From DATKHR01 sp035939575 (lineage in GTDB: Bacteria > Acidobacteriota > Vicinamibacteria > Vicinamibacterales > CAVVIG01): 64,000 nt of DNA. Positions within the stretch are counted from its first letter, which is position 1, and every line of letters begins with the position of its first letter. A program made the position numbers and the translations under genes. Location: positions 4,873-68,872 of the forward strand of contig DASZFS010000536.1 of assembly GCA_035939575.1 (NCBI GenBank), written 5' to 3'. The notes under the pieces were generated by a model that did not search any database, had not been told where the DNA came from, and saw only the letters and a program-made list of their open reading frames with translations. Below, one piece after another: positions 28,300 to 37,196 of the stretch.

Positions 28300-28320
28300 G
28301 TGGGCGCCTAAAACGCCCAC
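28300..28320. repeat. Inverted repeat in the iclR/receptor intergenic region
   Basis: GTGGGCG (28300-28306) and CGCCCAC (28314-28320) form a perfect 7-bp inverted repeat around a 7-base spacer. It directly abuts box 2 and could be an extra operator or an RNA hairpin in the receptor leader. Confidence 0.4.
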
Positions 28321-28341
28321 ATGTGCGCATATCGCCCGAAC
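28321..28341. promoter_or_regulatory. IclR/PcaR-type box 2
   Basis: ATGTGCGCATATCGCCCGAA at 28321-28340 matches box 1 (28224-28243) at 17 of the 20 positions. It is in the same orientation, 97 bases away, and 69 bases before the TonB-receptor ATG. A TTGACA at 28273-28278 between the boxes could be a -35 element for the receptor operon, but no good -10 follows it. Confidence 0.5.
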
Positions 28342-28409
28342 GTCGGTCTCCGGATCATGGCGCTCCTCGCGTGGGATGTCCTTGTGCGTCGCGATGAAAG
28401 GGGAGGTTC

Positions 28410-31271
28410 ATGACGACTCGCACGGCTTCAAGCCTGCTCGTGATGTTGGTCGCATCGCTGTTGCCGGCCGCTGCGGCGCCCGCCGCCGCGCAATCGGCAC
28501 CGAACTCGGCCCGCATTGAAGGCCGAATCTCCGACGACACCGGGGCCGCCCTGCCCGGCGTGTCCGTGACGATCTCAAGTCCCGCGCTGCAGACCGGGCA
28601 GCTGGAGACGACCACCGACAACGACGGCCGTTACCGCGTTGCCAACCTTCCGGGCGGCATTTACAGTCTCAAGTTCGCCCTCAGCGGATTCGGGGCGGTC
28701 ACGCGCGAAGGCCTCAACCTCGACGCCGGCTTTGTCGCGGCGATCGACGCGCAGCTGAAGGTCGGCCGCATAGAAGAAAACGTGACCGTCACCGGCGAAT
28801 CCCCGATGGTCGATGTCCGTTCCACAACGGTTGCGGCAAACATCAAGAAAGAACTGATGGAGACGATTCCCACGTCGCGGAACTACGCGGATGTCGGCAA
28901 ACTCGCGCCCGGGGTCCGGGTATCCGGCGCGCCCGACGTCGGCGGCAACCAGACGGGCGGGCAGCGCGGCAACCTGGTGAGCTACGGGTCGAACGCGGGC
29001 GGGCAGACGCTGATGCTCGAGGGCGTCAACACCGATGGCACGGCCGGCTACTTCGATTTCGGGGCCATGCAGGAAATGGTGGTTCGGCCGGCCGGCAACG
29101 ATCCGGAGATCCCCACCTCCGGCATGGCGTTCCAGATCATCCTGAAGGCAGGCGGCAATCAGTTTCACGGCGACGGGCTGGTCGCAGGACAGACGCGCAG
29201 TCTCGAGTCGGACAACGTGGACGCGGCGCTGAAGGCCGCGGGCGTCAACTCGGGCAACCCGATGGACCATTACTACGACGTCAATGGATCCCTCGGAGGG
29301 CCGATCTTCGCGAACCGCCTGTGGTTCTTCGGCAGCGGCCGGCGGAAGGAGTACAAGTCGGATGTCCTGGGCACCACCGGACAGACATCCAATCGCGAAA
29401 GCACCGCGGTCGCCAAGTTCACCGGCCAGCTCAACGCGAAGAACCGGTTCTCATGGGTGACGCACTACGGATCGAAGGCGACGGACGATCGCGGCCTCAG
29501 CGTCTTTGTCCCTGCGTCGTCCGCTGGCAACTACACGCTGCCTCACCTTGTGTACAAAGGCGACTGGACCGCGACGCCCAGCGACCGATCCGTGCTGCTC
29601 GTCTCGGTCGGCCGAAGCTGGTACAAGTCCGGCTGCCAGGCACTGACCAATGACGTTTCGACCTACGACAACGTCACGCTCAAGTACGGCGGCGCCGTCG
29701 TGAACTGCCTCGGGACGGGCTCCGACGTACCGCCCGCCGGCAGCTGGAGCCAGCGGTGGCAATACGACGCGAACTACACGTACTACAAGCCGCACTTCAT
29801 CGTGGGCGACCACGAATTCAAAGCGGGCATCGACTTCACGCGCGAGTGGTACGACCGCCACCAGGATCTGCGCACCGGACCTGGCGGGACGGACGCGAAC
29901 TATCAGATGATCTTCAGCAACGGCGCCCCGTTTGAAGTCCAGCTGTTCAACTCGCCGTTTGCCAGCAACAACAACGTGAATGCGCAGGGCGCGTTCGCCA
30001 GAGACTCGTGGCGCGTGACCGAGCAGCTGACGGTCGACGTGGGCGTGCGCCTGGAGCGATATCACACGTTCCTCCCTGCGCAATCCAAGCTCACGGGACC
30101 GTATTCGACCGCGGCCGACTACCCGGAAACGAGCCTCTACGATTGGCGCGGCGTCGCGCCGCGCTTCGGCGTGTCCTACGCGCCGGCGGCCGACAAGCGG
30201 ACGGTCGTCAAGGCCACGTATGGCCACTACAACTTCGCCCTGAGGCCGAGCGACACCACGATTCTCAGAAACCTGAACCCCAACGAGTACGCCGCCACGC
30301 TGTATCGCTGGAATGATGTGAACGGGAACAAGCAGTTCGATCCGGGCGAGCTGGGTGCCTTCGTGCAGACACTGGGGGGCGCCACGGTTCAGGCGACGCC
30401 CGGTTCAACCGTGAATGCCGTGCGAGCGGTCTACAACCCCAACGTGCAACAGCCGAAGGCAGACGAAGTCACGCTCACCCTGGAACGCCAGCTCGGGGCC
30501 AGCCTGATGGCGCGCGTCGGGTACGTGTATCTTCGCGAATCGAGTCTGTACCAGCTCGTCAACACCGCTCGTCCCGCCAGTGCCTATACGATTCCGATTA
30601 CCGGTGTTGATCCCGGGCCGGACGGCAAGGTCGGCACGGCGGACGACGGTCAGGCCATTACCTATTACGACTACTCACCGGCGTTCAAGGGCGCGGCGTT
30701 CGAGCAGTCGACCGCGATCAACACGCCCGACTACACGAACAGCTATAACAACATCGAAGCCGGGATCGACAAGCGTCTTTCGAGGAACTGGCAGGTGCTC
30801 GCGTCCTTCCTCGGGACGCACAGGAATGTCTGGATCTCCGGGATCCCGCAGACGCCGAACGACAACTTCTTCCCGAAGGACCAGACCTGGGAGCGCACGT
30901 TCCGCGTCGCGGGCAGCTATCAGGCCCCGCTCGGCATCGTCGCGTCCGCGATGTACGAATACCAGAGCGGGACGGCCACCGCTCGGACGGCGTTGTTCCG
31001 CACGGGCCTCGCGCAACTGGCATCGCTCACGCTGCGGATGGAGCCGATTGGCAGCGAACGGCTGCCCGCGACGAATCTTACGAGCCTGCGGGCTGAAAAG
31101 CGCTTCCAGCTGAGCAACCGGCAGCGTCTCTCGCTGCAATTCGATCTCTATAATGCGCTGAACACGAATGCCGCCACGGCCGTGAGCTTCGCGTCAGGTC
31201 CAACTTACGGCACGGTCTCCGCGATTCTGCCGCCGCGGGTCGCCCGTGTCGGCGCCACGTTCGGGTTCTGA
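28410..31271 (+). CDS. TonB-dependent receptor, Oar-like
   Basis: The 953-residue outer-membrane protein has GGGGAGG at 28399-28405 before the ATG. The signal peptide ends at 'AAAQS' near residue 30. It has a carboxypeptidase-regulatory-like domain at about 35-115 ('IEGRISDDTGAALPGVSVTI'), a plug at about 125-235 ('ETIPTSRNYADVGKLAPGVR') and a large beta-barrel to a terminal aromatic 'ATFGF'. Such receptors import large or scarce ligands with TonB energy; the ligand is unknown. It is first in an apparent operon with three exported M28 peptidase-like proteins and a quinone oxidoreductase. This suggests uptake linked to peptide or amide processing (inference). Confidence 0.93.
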   Translation: MTTRTASSLLVMLVASLLPAAAAPAAAQSAPNSARIEGRISDDTGAALPGVSVTISSPALQTGQLETTTDNDGRYRVANLPGGIYSLKFALSGFGAVTREGLNLDAGFVAAIDAQLKVGRIEENVTVTGESPMVDVRSTTVAANIKKELMETIPTSRNYADVGKLAPGVRVSGAPDVGGNQTGGQRGNLVSYGSNAGGQTLMLEGVNTDGTAGYFDFGAMQEMVVRPAGNDPEIPTSGMAFQIILKAGGNQFHGDGLVAGQTRSLESDNVDAALKAAGVNSGNPMDHYYDVNGSLGGPIFANRLWFFGSGRRKEYKSDVLGTTGQTSNRESTAVAKFTGQLNAKNRFSWVTHYGSKATDDRGLSVFVPASSAGNYTLPHLVYKGDWTATPSDRSVLLVSVGRSWYKSGCQALTNDVSTYDNVTLKYGGAVVNCLGTGSDVPPAGSWSQRWQYDANYTYYKPHFIVGDHEFKAGIDFTREWYDRHQDLRTGPGGTDANYQMIFSNGAPFEVQLFNSPFASNNNVNAQGAFARDSWRVTEQLTVDVGVRLERYHTFLPAQSKLTGPYSTAADYPETSLYDWRGVAPRFGVSYAPAADKRTVVKATYGHYNFALRPSDTTILRNLNPNEYAATLYRWNDVNGNKQFDPGELGAFVQTLGGATVQATPGSTVNAVRAVYNPNVQQPKADEVTLTLERQLGASLMARVGYVYLRESSLYQLVNTARPASAYTIPITGVDPGPDGKVGTADDGQAITYYDYSPAFKGAAFEQSTAINTPDYTNSYNNIEAGIDKRLSRNWQVLASFLGTHRNVWISGIPQTPNDNFFPKDQTWERTFRVAGSYQAPLGIVASAMYEYQSGTATARTALFRTGLAQLASLTLRMEPIGSERLPATNLTSLRAEKRFQLSNRQRLSLQFDLYNALNTNAATAVSFASGPTYGTVSAILPPRVARVGATFGF

Positions 31272-31281
31272 GGAGGGTGCC

Positions 31282-32799
31282 GTGAGCCAGAAGTATGTGT
31301 TTCGGACGGTGATCGCGTTCGTCTGCGTCGTCGCGGCCGCTGCAACGGTGCGCTCGCAGGCGCCGGCTCGCCCGGCGAAGCCGCCGGTCGCGAAACATCC
31401 CCACGATTTGGACTCGAGTTATATCCGCATGCCTCTCGCGCCCGGCGACAAGAAGTACGGGAGCCTGGACGGCGATCACATCAGGTCGTTCGACCGCGAA
31501 ATCGTGGCCGTCTCCGAGAAGAGCAAGGCCGACGGCGACCTCCTGTGGGGCCGGGTCGCCGGCACGAAATATGACGACATGGTCGAAGGGATCGTCGAGG
31601 CCAAGTTCAAGCAGTTCGGGCTGCAGGACGTTCATCGTCAGTGGTTCGATCTGCCGCCGCAATGGTTTCCCACCAGGTCGGAGTTCGTCGTGACGAGCGC
31701 CGGCAAGAAGTGGCGGCTCGAGACAGCGAGACCCGCGACCGGATCCGTATCTGCGCCAAAGGGCGGGCTGGACCTCGATGTCGCCTGGGTCGGGCTTGGC
31801 ACTGCCGCAGATTTCGCGGGCCGGGACGTCAAAGGGAAGCTGGTCGTGATCCAGTCGATGCCGATGCCGGGAGTGGTGTCTCATTCGGCCTCTTACAACG
31901 GTTCTGCGCGCCGCGCGGCCGAACGCGGCGCGGCCGCCGTCGCTCTGAACGTCGCAATACCCGGAAACTTTCAGGTGCAGATCGGATTCAACACCGGGCT
32001 GCCGACGTTCACCCTCGGCACGGAAGACACGACCGCATTGCGCGAGGCGCTGGAGAGCGATAATGTCGGCGGCACTGTCAAAGTGCACGTCGAGCTGGAA
32101 ACGGAGCGCCGATCCGGGCTGCGCGACGCAAGCGTCTGGGGCGTGCTCCCCGGCACGACCGACGAGGACATTATCGTCATGGCGCACCACGACTCCTACT
32201 TCGACGGAGCGTTGGACAACGCATCGGGGATGTCGGTCATGCTGGGGTTGGCAGAGTTCTACTCGAAGATACCGAAGGAGCAGCGGCGCCGCACGTTGAG
32301 ATTCGTCACGACCTCGGGCCACCATGCCGGCTCGTTCGGCACGCAGTGGATGCACGAGAACCGCTCGACGTTCCTGGCCAAGACGGCACTGGTCATCAAC
32401 TGCGAGCATGTGTCGGTCACACAGACCTACTTCGACCGATCGGGGCCGTTCCTGCACAATTCGGACAACATCGACGCACGACGATGGTGGATCAACGGCA
32501 GCGGCAAACTGGCAGCGACCGCGCTTGCCGCCTGGAAAACGTTCGGCGTCACGGTGTACGACACCATGGACTCGAATGCCTCCGGCGACATGGGTGCGAT
32601 CGATCGTGACGTTCCAACGATGCAGCTGATTGAGTCGGCTGTCTACTACCACACCGATCACGACACGCCGGAGATTGTCCCGGCTGCAGGGTTGGAGGCG
32701 GTTGCGCGCGGCTACGCCAAGATCATCGATCAAGTGAACACGATGGATCGCGCGCAGTTGATGCCCGGCCCGGCGACCACACCGTCGGCCCAACGATGA
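31282..32799 (+). CDS. Exported M28-family peptidase-like protein, paralogue 1
   Basis: The protein has 505 residues from GTG 31282, with GAGGAGG just upstream and only 10 bases after the receptor stop. It has a signal peptide to about residue 27, a PA-type insert at about 140-260, and then the M28 metal block 'MAHHDSYFDGALDNASG' (His and Asp ligands, then Asp of DNASG). Later come 'INCEHVS' (Glu) and 'YHTDHDT' (last His). Where typical M28 enzymes have the Glu-Glu pair of base and ligand, this one has 'TSGHHAGSFG'. M28 enzymes are zinc aminopeptidases or carboxypeptidases; this substitution makes the activity uncertain. Confidence 0.88.
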   Translation: MSQKYVFRTVIAFVCVVAAAATVRSQAPARPAKPPVAKHPHDLDSSYIRMPLAPGDKKYGSLDGDHIRSFDREIVAVSEKSKADGDLLWGRVAGTKYDDMVEGIVEAKFKQFGLQDVHRQWFDLPPQWFPTRSEFVVTSAGKKWRLETARPATGSVSAPKGGLDLDVAWVGLGTAADFAGRDVKGKLVVIQSMPMPGVVSHSASYNGSARRAAERGAAAVALNVAIPGNFQVQIGFNTGLPTFTLGTEDTTALREALESDNVGGTVKVHVELETERRSGLRDASVWGVLPGTTDEDIIVMAHHDSYFDGALDNASGMSVMLGLAEFYSKIPKEQRRRTLRFVTTSGHHAGSFGTQWMHENRSTFLAKTALVINCEHVSVTQTYFDRSGPFLHNSDNIDARRWWINGSGKLAATALAAWKTFGVTVYDTMDSNASGDMGAIDRDVPTMQLIESAVYYHTDHDTPEIVPAAGLEAVARGYAKIIDQVNTMDRAQLMPGPATTPSAQR

Positions 32800-32869
32800 T
32801 TGAACCCTTGAGACGGCCGGCCTGATTACCGGAGCTCTACAGGTCACGCGAATGCCGGCGGAGAGACTT

Positions 32870-34393
32870 ATGCCACAAGATCTGGTCAAACGTATCGTCA
32901 TTGGCTTGGGTGTCGTCGGATTGGTCGTCGCGGGCGGGTCGCGGCATCGCTCGGTGAGCGCACAGCAGTTCCCGACCAAAGCTCCCGTGACGATGCACCC
33001 GCACGATCTCGACGCGAGCTACATCCGCATGCCGCTGCCGCCATCGGAGCAGCAATACGGCCGGATCGACGGGGATCATCTCCGCCAGATCGTGGACGAG
33101 GTCGCAGCCGTGTCAAGAAAGAGCCGCGACGCCGGGGACGTGGTGTGGGGCCGCATGGCCGGTACGAAGTACGACGACATGGTCGAGGGCCTCGTCGAGT
33201 CCAAGTTCAAGCAGATCGGGCTCACGAACGTACGCCGGCAGTATTTCGACCTCCCGACTCAATCCTTCCCGACAACCTGTGATGTGAAGGCGATGGGCGG
33301 CGGAAAGACCATGCGGTTTACGACTGTTCAGCCCGTCAGTCCTTACGTTGGGACGCCGGCTGCCGGAATTGACGCGGAAGCTGTCTGGGTCGGGCTCGGT
33401 ACAGAGGGCGATTTTGCAGGTCGCGACGTGCGCGGGAAAGTCGTCGTGATTCAGTCGATGCCCATGCCGGGGGTGGTCGCACACTCGGCCTCGTATAACG
33501 GCAGCGCGAAACGGGCCGCCGAGCGCGGCGCGGCGGCGATGGTCATCAATATTGCCATTCCCGGAAACTACAAGGTTGCGGCGTACTATGGTGCCGCGCT
33601 GCCGTCATTCTCGATCGGCACCGAGGACATGACCGCTCTCCAGCAGATGATGGCCGCAGGCCCCGTGCATGTTCAGGCCCGCATGGACGTCGAAAAGCGA
33701 AGCGGACTGCGCGATGCCAATGTCTGGGGCGAGCTGCCGGGGACCACGGACGAAGACATCCTGGTGATGGCGCATCACGACGCCTACTTCGAAGGGGCGT
33801 TGGACAACGCTTCTGGCATGGCGGTCATGATCGGGCTCGCGGAATACTTCGCCAGGATCCCCAAGGAACAGCGCCGCCGCACGATCAAGTTTGTCACGAC
33901 ATCGGGCCACCATGCCGGATCGCTCGGAACCGCATGGATGCACGAGAATCGCGCCACGTTTCTCGCAAAGACGGCGCTCGCGATCAACTGCGAGCACGTC
34001 GCCGTGACGCAGGCCTACTTCGATCGGATGTCTCCGACCATGCATATGTCGGACAACATCGATGCGCGACGATGGTGGGTCAACGGCAGCGGTCAACTCG
34101 CGACAATGGTCCTGAGCGCGTACCGGCTCTTCGGCGTGACCATTTACGACACCATGGATCCCACCACGACCGCCGACATGGCCGTGATGGATCGCGACGT
34201 GCCGTCGATTCAGCTGATCGAATCGGCCGTCTACTACCACACCGATCACGACACTGTGACCGTCGTCCCAGCGCCTGGCCTTGCCGCGGTCGCGCGGGCG
34301 TACGCCAAGATCATCGACCAGGTCAACACGCTGCCGCTTTCAGCGCTGATGCCCGTTCCGCCGAAGGCCACATCACGCGTTCAAGGGCGCTAG
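32870..34393 (+). CDS. Exported M28-family peptidase-like protein, paralogue 2
   Basis: It has 507 residues from ATG 32870, chosen for GGAG 6 bases upstream; ATG 32852 in the same frame is possible. The signal peptide is over about residues 6-33. It is closely similar to paralogue 1 throughout, including 'MAHHDAYFEGALDNASG', 'TSGHHAGSLG', 'INCEHVAVTQAYFDRM' and 'YHTDHDTVTVVPAPG'. The same His-His replaces the usual Glu-Glu. The spacing to paralogue 1 is 70 bases and to paralogue 3 is 22 bases, consistent with one transcript. The tandem arrangement and similarity point to local duplication. Confidence 0.88.
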   Translation: MPQDLVKRIVIGLGVVGLVVAGGSRHRSVSAQQFPTKAPVTMHPHDLDASYIRMPLPPSEQQYGRIDGDHLRQIVDEVAAVSRKSRDAGDVVWGRMAGTKYDDMVEGLVESKFKQIGLTNVRRQYFDLPTQSFPTTCDVKAMGGGKTMRFTTVQPVSPYVGTPAAGIDAEAVWVGLGTEGDFAGRDVRGKVVVIQSMPMPGVVAHSASYNGSAKRAAERGAAAMVINIAIPGNYKVAAYYGAALPSFSIGTEDMTALQQMMAAGPVHVQARMDVEKRSGLRDANVWGELPGTTDEDILVMAHHDAYFEGALDNASGMAVMIGLAEYFARIPKEQRRRTIKFVTTSGHHAGSLGTAWMHENRATFLAKTALAINCEHVAVTQAYFDRMSPTMHMSDNIDARRWWVNGSGQLATMVLSAYRLFGVTIYDTMDPTTTADMAVMDRDVPSIQLIESAVYYHTDHDTVTVVPAPGLAAVARAYAKIIDQVNTLPLSALMPVPPKATSRVQGR

Positions 34394-34415
34394 AACGACC
34401 CTGAGGAACGGGATC

Positions 34416-35921
34416 ATGTCGAGACTGCCTCGTGCACGGTCGATTGCGTGGTCCGCTTGCCTGGCGGTGGCGCTCGGTCTTACGGTCAGCGGCCAGGCGC
34501 CGGCGCGCGGACCGATCACGCCGCACGCATATCCACTGGACGACGAACACTACGTCGGTTTCCCGCTGCCGCCGGGCGAGCAGGCATATGCACGCATTGA
34601 CGGACCACACCTCAAACAATACGTGAACGAGATCACCGCCATTTCCCGGCGGAGTCGCGACGATGGCAACCAGTACTGGGGCCGCATCTCGGGGACGAAG
34701 TACGACGACATGGCAGAGGCGTGGGTGGAAGGCAAGTTCAAGGCGTTCGGCCTCCAGAGCATCCGTCGCCAGTACTTCGATCTGCCGCCGCAGTGGTTCC
34801 CCACGAAATGGCAGGTGACCGCGAGCGGCAGTGGCCAACGCCTCGTTCTGCCGACCGTCCGACCGGCAGCACGGTCCGTCGCCACGCCGAGCGGGGGACT
34901 GGAGCTGGAGGCCGTCTGGGTCGGGATTGGCACCGAAGCCGACTTCGCCGGGCGCGCCGTCACCGGGAAAGCCGTGGTGATCTACAGCATACCGGCGCCG
35001 AGCGTCATCAATCACTCGGCAAATTATCTCGGCGCCATCAAGCGCGCAGAGGAAAGGGGCGCTGCGGCCGTGATCGTCGTGCTCGGCATTCCCGGCAACC
35101 TGTCGTCTGAGCTGAACGGCGGGGCCGACACGGTGCCGACGTTCTCGCTCGGCATCGACGATGGCACCCACCTCCGTGAGCTGATCGAGCACGGGAGCGC
35201 GAGGGTGAGGATGGAGCTCGCCGTTGAGAACAGGTCTGGGCTCAAGGATGCGAGCGTGTGGGGTGAGCTGCCCGGCACCACCGACGAGGACATTATCGTG
35301 ATGGCGCATCACGATGCCTACTTCCAGGGAGCGCTCGACAATGCGTCCGGCATGGCGACGATGGTCGGGCTCGCGGAGTACTTCTCGAAGATTCCGAAGG
35401 AACAACGCCGCCGCACGATCAAGTTCGTCACGACATCAGGCCACCACAACGGCTCGCTCGGCGTGAAATGGATGCACGACAACAGGACGACGTTCCTCGC
35501 GAAGACGGCGTTGCTGCTCAACTGCGAGCACGTCTCGGTCACGCAAACGTACTACTGGGGGCAGAGCCTGCGGAAAGCCGACACGATGGATGCCCGGCGC
35601 TGGTGGGTGTACGGCAGCGACACGCTCGCGACCCTTGCGCTCGATGCGTACCGAACGTTCGGCGTCGCTGTCTATCATGAAATGGAGCCCAACGCGAGCG
35701 GCGACATGGGCCAGGCCTCGCTCGACGCACCATCCGTGCAGATGATCGAGTCGCCGGCGTTCTACCACACCGATTACGATACGCCGGAGATTGTTCCCGC
35801 TTCAGGGCTTGAAGCCGTCGCGCGCGCTTATGCGAAGCTCATTGACTCCGTCAATGGGACCGATCGGCGCAACCTGAGCGCTACGCCGTCACCGAATCCA
35901 TCGAGGCAGCAAGGGCGGTGA
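34416..35921 (+). CDS. Exported M28-family peptidase-like protein, paralogue 3
   Basis: The 501-residue protein starts at ATG 34416 with GAGGA about 8 bases upstream. It has a signal peptide to about residue 28, a PA-type insert, then 'MAHHDAYFQGALDNASG', 'TSGHHNGSLG', 'LNCEHVSVTQTYYWG' and 'YHTDYDTPEIVPASG'. It keeps the metal-binding His/Asp/Glu/His pattern. It shares with its two upstream neighbours the His-His in place of the usual catalytic Glu and neighbouring Glu ligand. It has diverged slightly more than the other two. It is followed after 33 bases by the quinone oxidoreductase gene. Confidence 0.88.
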   Translation: MSRLPRARSIAWSACLAVALGLTVSGQAPARGPITPHAYPLDDEHYVGFPLPPGEQAYARIDGPHLKQYVNEITAISRRSRDDGNQYWGRISGTKYDDMAEAWVEGKFKAFGLQSIRRQYFDLPPQWFPTKWQVTASGSGQRLVLPTVRPAARSVATPSGGLELEAVWVGIGTEADFAGRAVTGKAVVIYSIPAPSVINHSANYLGAIKRAEERGAAAVIVVLGIPGNLSSELNGGADTVPTFSLGIDDGTHLRELIEHGSARVRMELAVENRSGLKDASVWGELPGTTDEDIIVMAHHDAYFQGALDNASGMATMVGLAEYFSKIPKEQRRRTIKFVTTSGHHNGSLGVKWMHDNRTTFLAKTALLLNCEHVSVTQTYYWGQSLRKADTMDARRWWVYGSDTLATLALDAYRTFGVAVYHEMEPNASGDMGQASLDAPSVQMIESPAFYHTDYDTPEIVPASGLEAVARAYAKLIDSVNGTDRRNLSATPSPNPSRQQGR

Positions 35922-35954
35922 CTCGACTCGCCGAGTTGTCTTGAAAACGGACTC

Positions 35955-36935
35955 ATGATTGCTGTTGAAATCCAACAACCTGGCCCGCCTGACGTCCTCG
36001 TACCGGTTGAGCGGCCACGGCCGGTCTTGCAGCCAGGCGGTGTGGTGATAAAGGTTCACGCCGCCGGCGTCAATTACCCTGACGTGATGCAACGTCAAGG
36101 AAAGTACCCGGCACCTCCGGACGCATCCGATTTACCGGGTCTCGAGGTCTCTGGAATCATCGAAGACGTGAGCGCCGACGTCTCGCAGTGGCGCGTTGGC
36201 GACGCCGTCTGTGCGCTGGTTCCTGGCGGCGGCTATGCGGAATACTGCCGCGCGCCGGCGGTCCAGTGCTTGCCGAAACCGGCGAACCTGGACTTTCTTC
36301 ACGCAGCGGGCATTCCTGAAACCGCGTTCACGGTCTGGACCAACCTGTTCGAGCGGGGCCGCCTTGCTGCCGGTGAAACCGTCCTGGTCCACGGCGGAAC
36401 GAGCGGGATTGGTACGACCGCGATTCAATTCGCGCGGGCATTCGGCGCGCGCGTGTTGGCCACCGCCGGATCGGACGAGAAATGCGAGGCCTGCCTCGCG
36501 CTCGGTGCCGAACGTGCGTTCAACTACCGCCAGACCGATTTCGTGGCCGCGACCCGCGAGACCACCGACGGGCGTGGCGTCGATGTCGTCCTCGACATCG
36601 TCGGCGGCGACTACTTTCAGCGGAATCTCGATGCGCTCGCCGTCGAGGGACGTCTGGTCATGATCGGTCAGGTTGGCGGATGGAAATCCGTGGTAAACAC
36701 GACACCGATCATGCTCAAGCGGCTCACGATCACGGCGTCGACTCTCCGATTGCGGCCAGTCGCTGAAAAAGGAGCGATTGCGCGAGCGCTGCGAGAGCAA
36801 GTCTGGCCGCTGTACGAATCGGGCGAGATCCGCGTGCCGGTTTTCGCCACGTTCCCATTAACGGCGGCTGCCGACGCTCACCGATTGATGGAAACGCGCA
36901 GTCACGTCGGAAAGATCATCCTTTCAGTCAACTAG
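35955..36935 (+). CDS. NADPH:quinone oxidoreductase-like MDR enzyme
   Basis: The 326-residue cytosolic protein is of the zinc-free medium-chain dehydrogenase/reductase type. It has an N-terminal GroES-like part ('VIKVHAAGVNYPDVMQRQG'), a nucleotide-binding Rossmann fold with 'VHGGTSGIGTTAIQFA' at about residues 138-153, and a C-terminal 'ETRSHVGKIIL' close. The pattern resembles the PIG3/QOR group, which reduces quinones or enones with NADPH. There is no signal peptide, unlike the four genes before it. It closes the receptor-M28 operon. It might handle a reactive product taken up or released by those proteins (inference). Confidence 0.9.
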   Translation: MIAVEIQQPGPPDVLVPVERPRPVLQPGGVVIKVHAAGVNYPDVMQRQGKYPAPPDASDLPGLEVSGIIEDVSADVSQWRVGDAVCALVPGGGYAEYCRAPAVQCLPKPANLDFLHAAGIPETAFTVWTNLFERGRLAAGETVLVHGGTSGIGTTAIQFARAFGARVLATAGSDEKCEACLALGAERAFNYRQTDFVAATRETTDGRGVDVVLDIVGGDYFQRNLDALAVEGRLVMIGQVGGWKSVVNTTPIMLKRLTITASTLRLRPVAEKGAIARALREQVWPLYESGEIRVPVFATFPLTAAADAHRLMETRSHVGKIILSVN

Positions 36936-37196
36936 CGGGAGTGCCGTCACGTTCATGAAGCAGGTCGCCTGTCTGCACCTCTTCGTGGGCTGGCTGCCCC
37001 CGCAGATGAATACCTGCCTCTGGGACAGCTACGTTGGTAATCAAGCGATCATCGCGAATTGATCCCATTTGCATGCGCCAAGAACGGCTTGAAACCGGAT
37101 GGCATGGCGCGCATTGACGTCCGACCGCGAGCGGAACATCGGGCCATTCCAGCGTGTGGTCCACCCAGCGTGTGCAACGACCCGGTCGGACGTGCG

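Noticed and set aside
36936..37196. Short frames on both strands in the gap between the oxidoreductase and permease genes
   Set aside because: Candidates of 35 to 90 codons exist (for example plus strand 36955-37062), but none has a good ribosome site or recognisable content.
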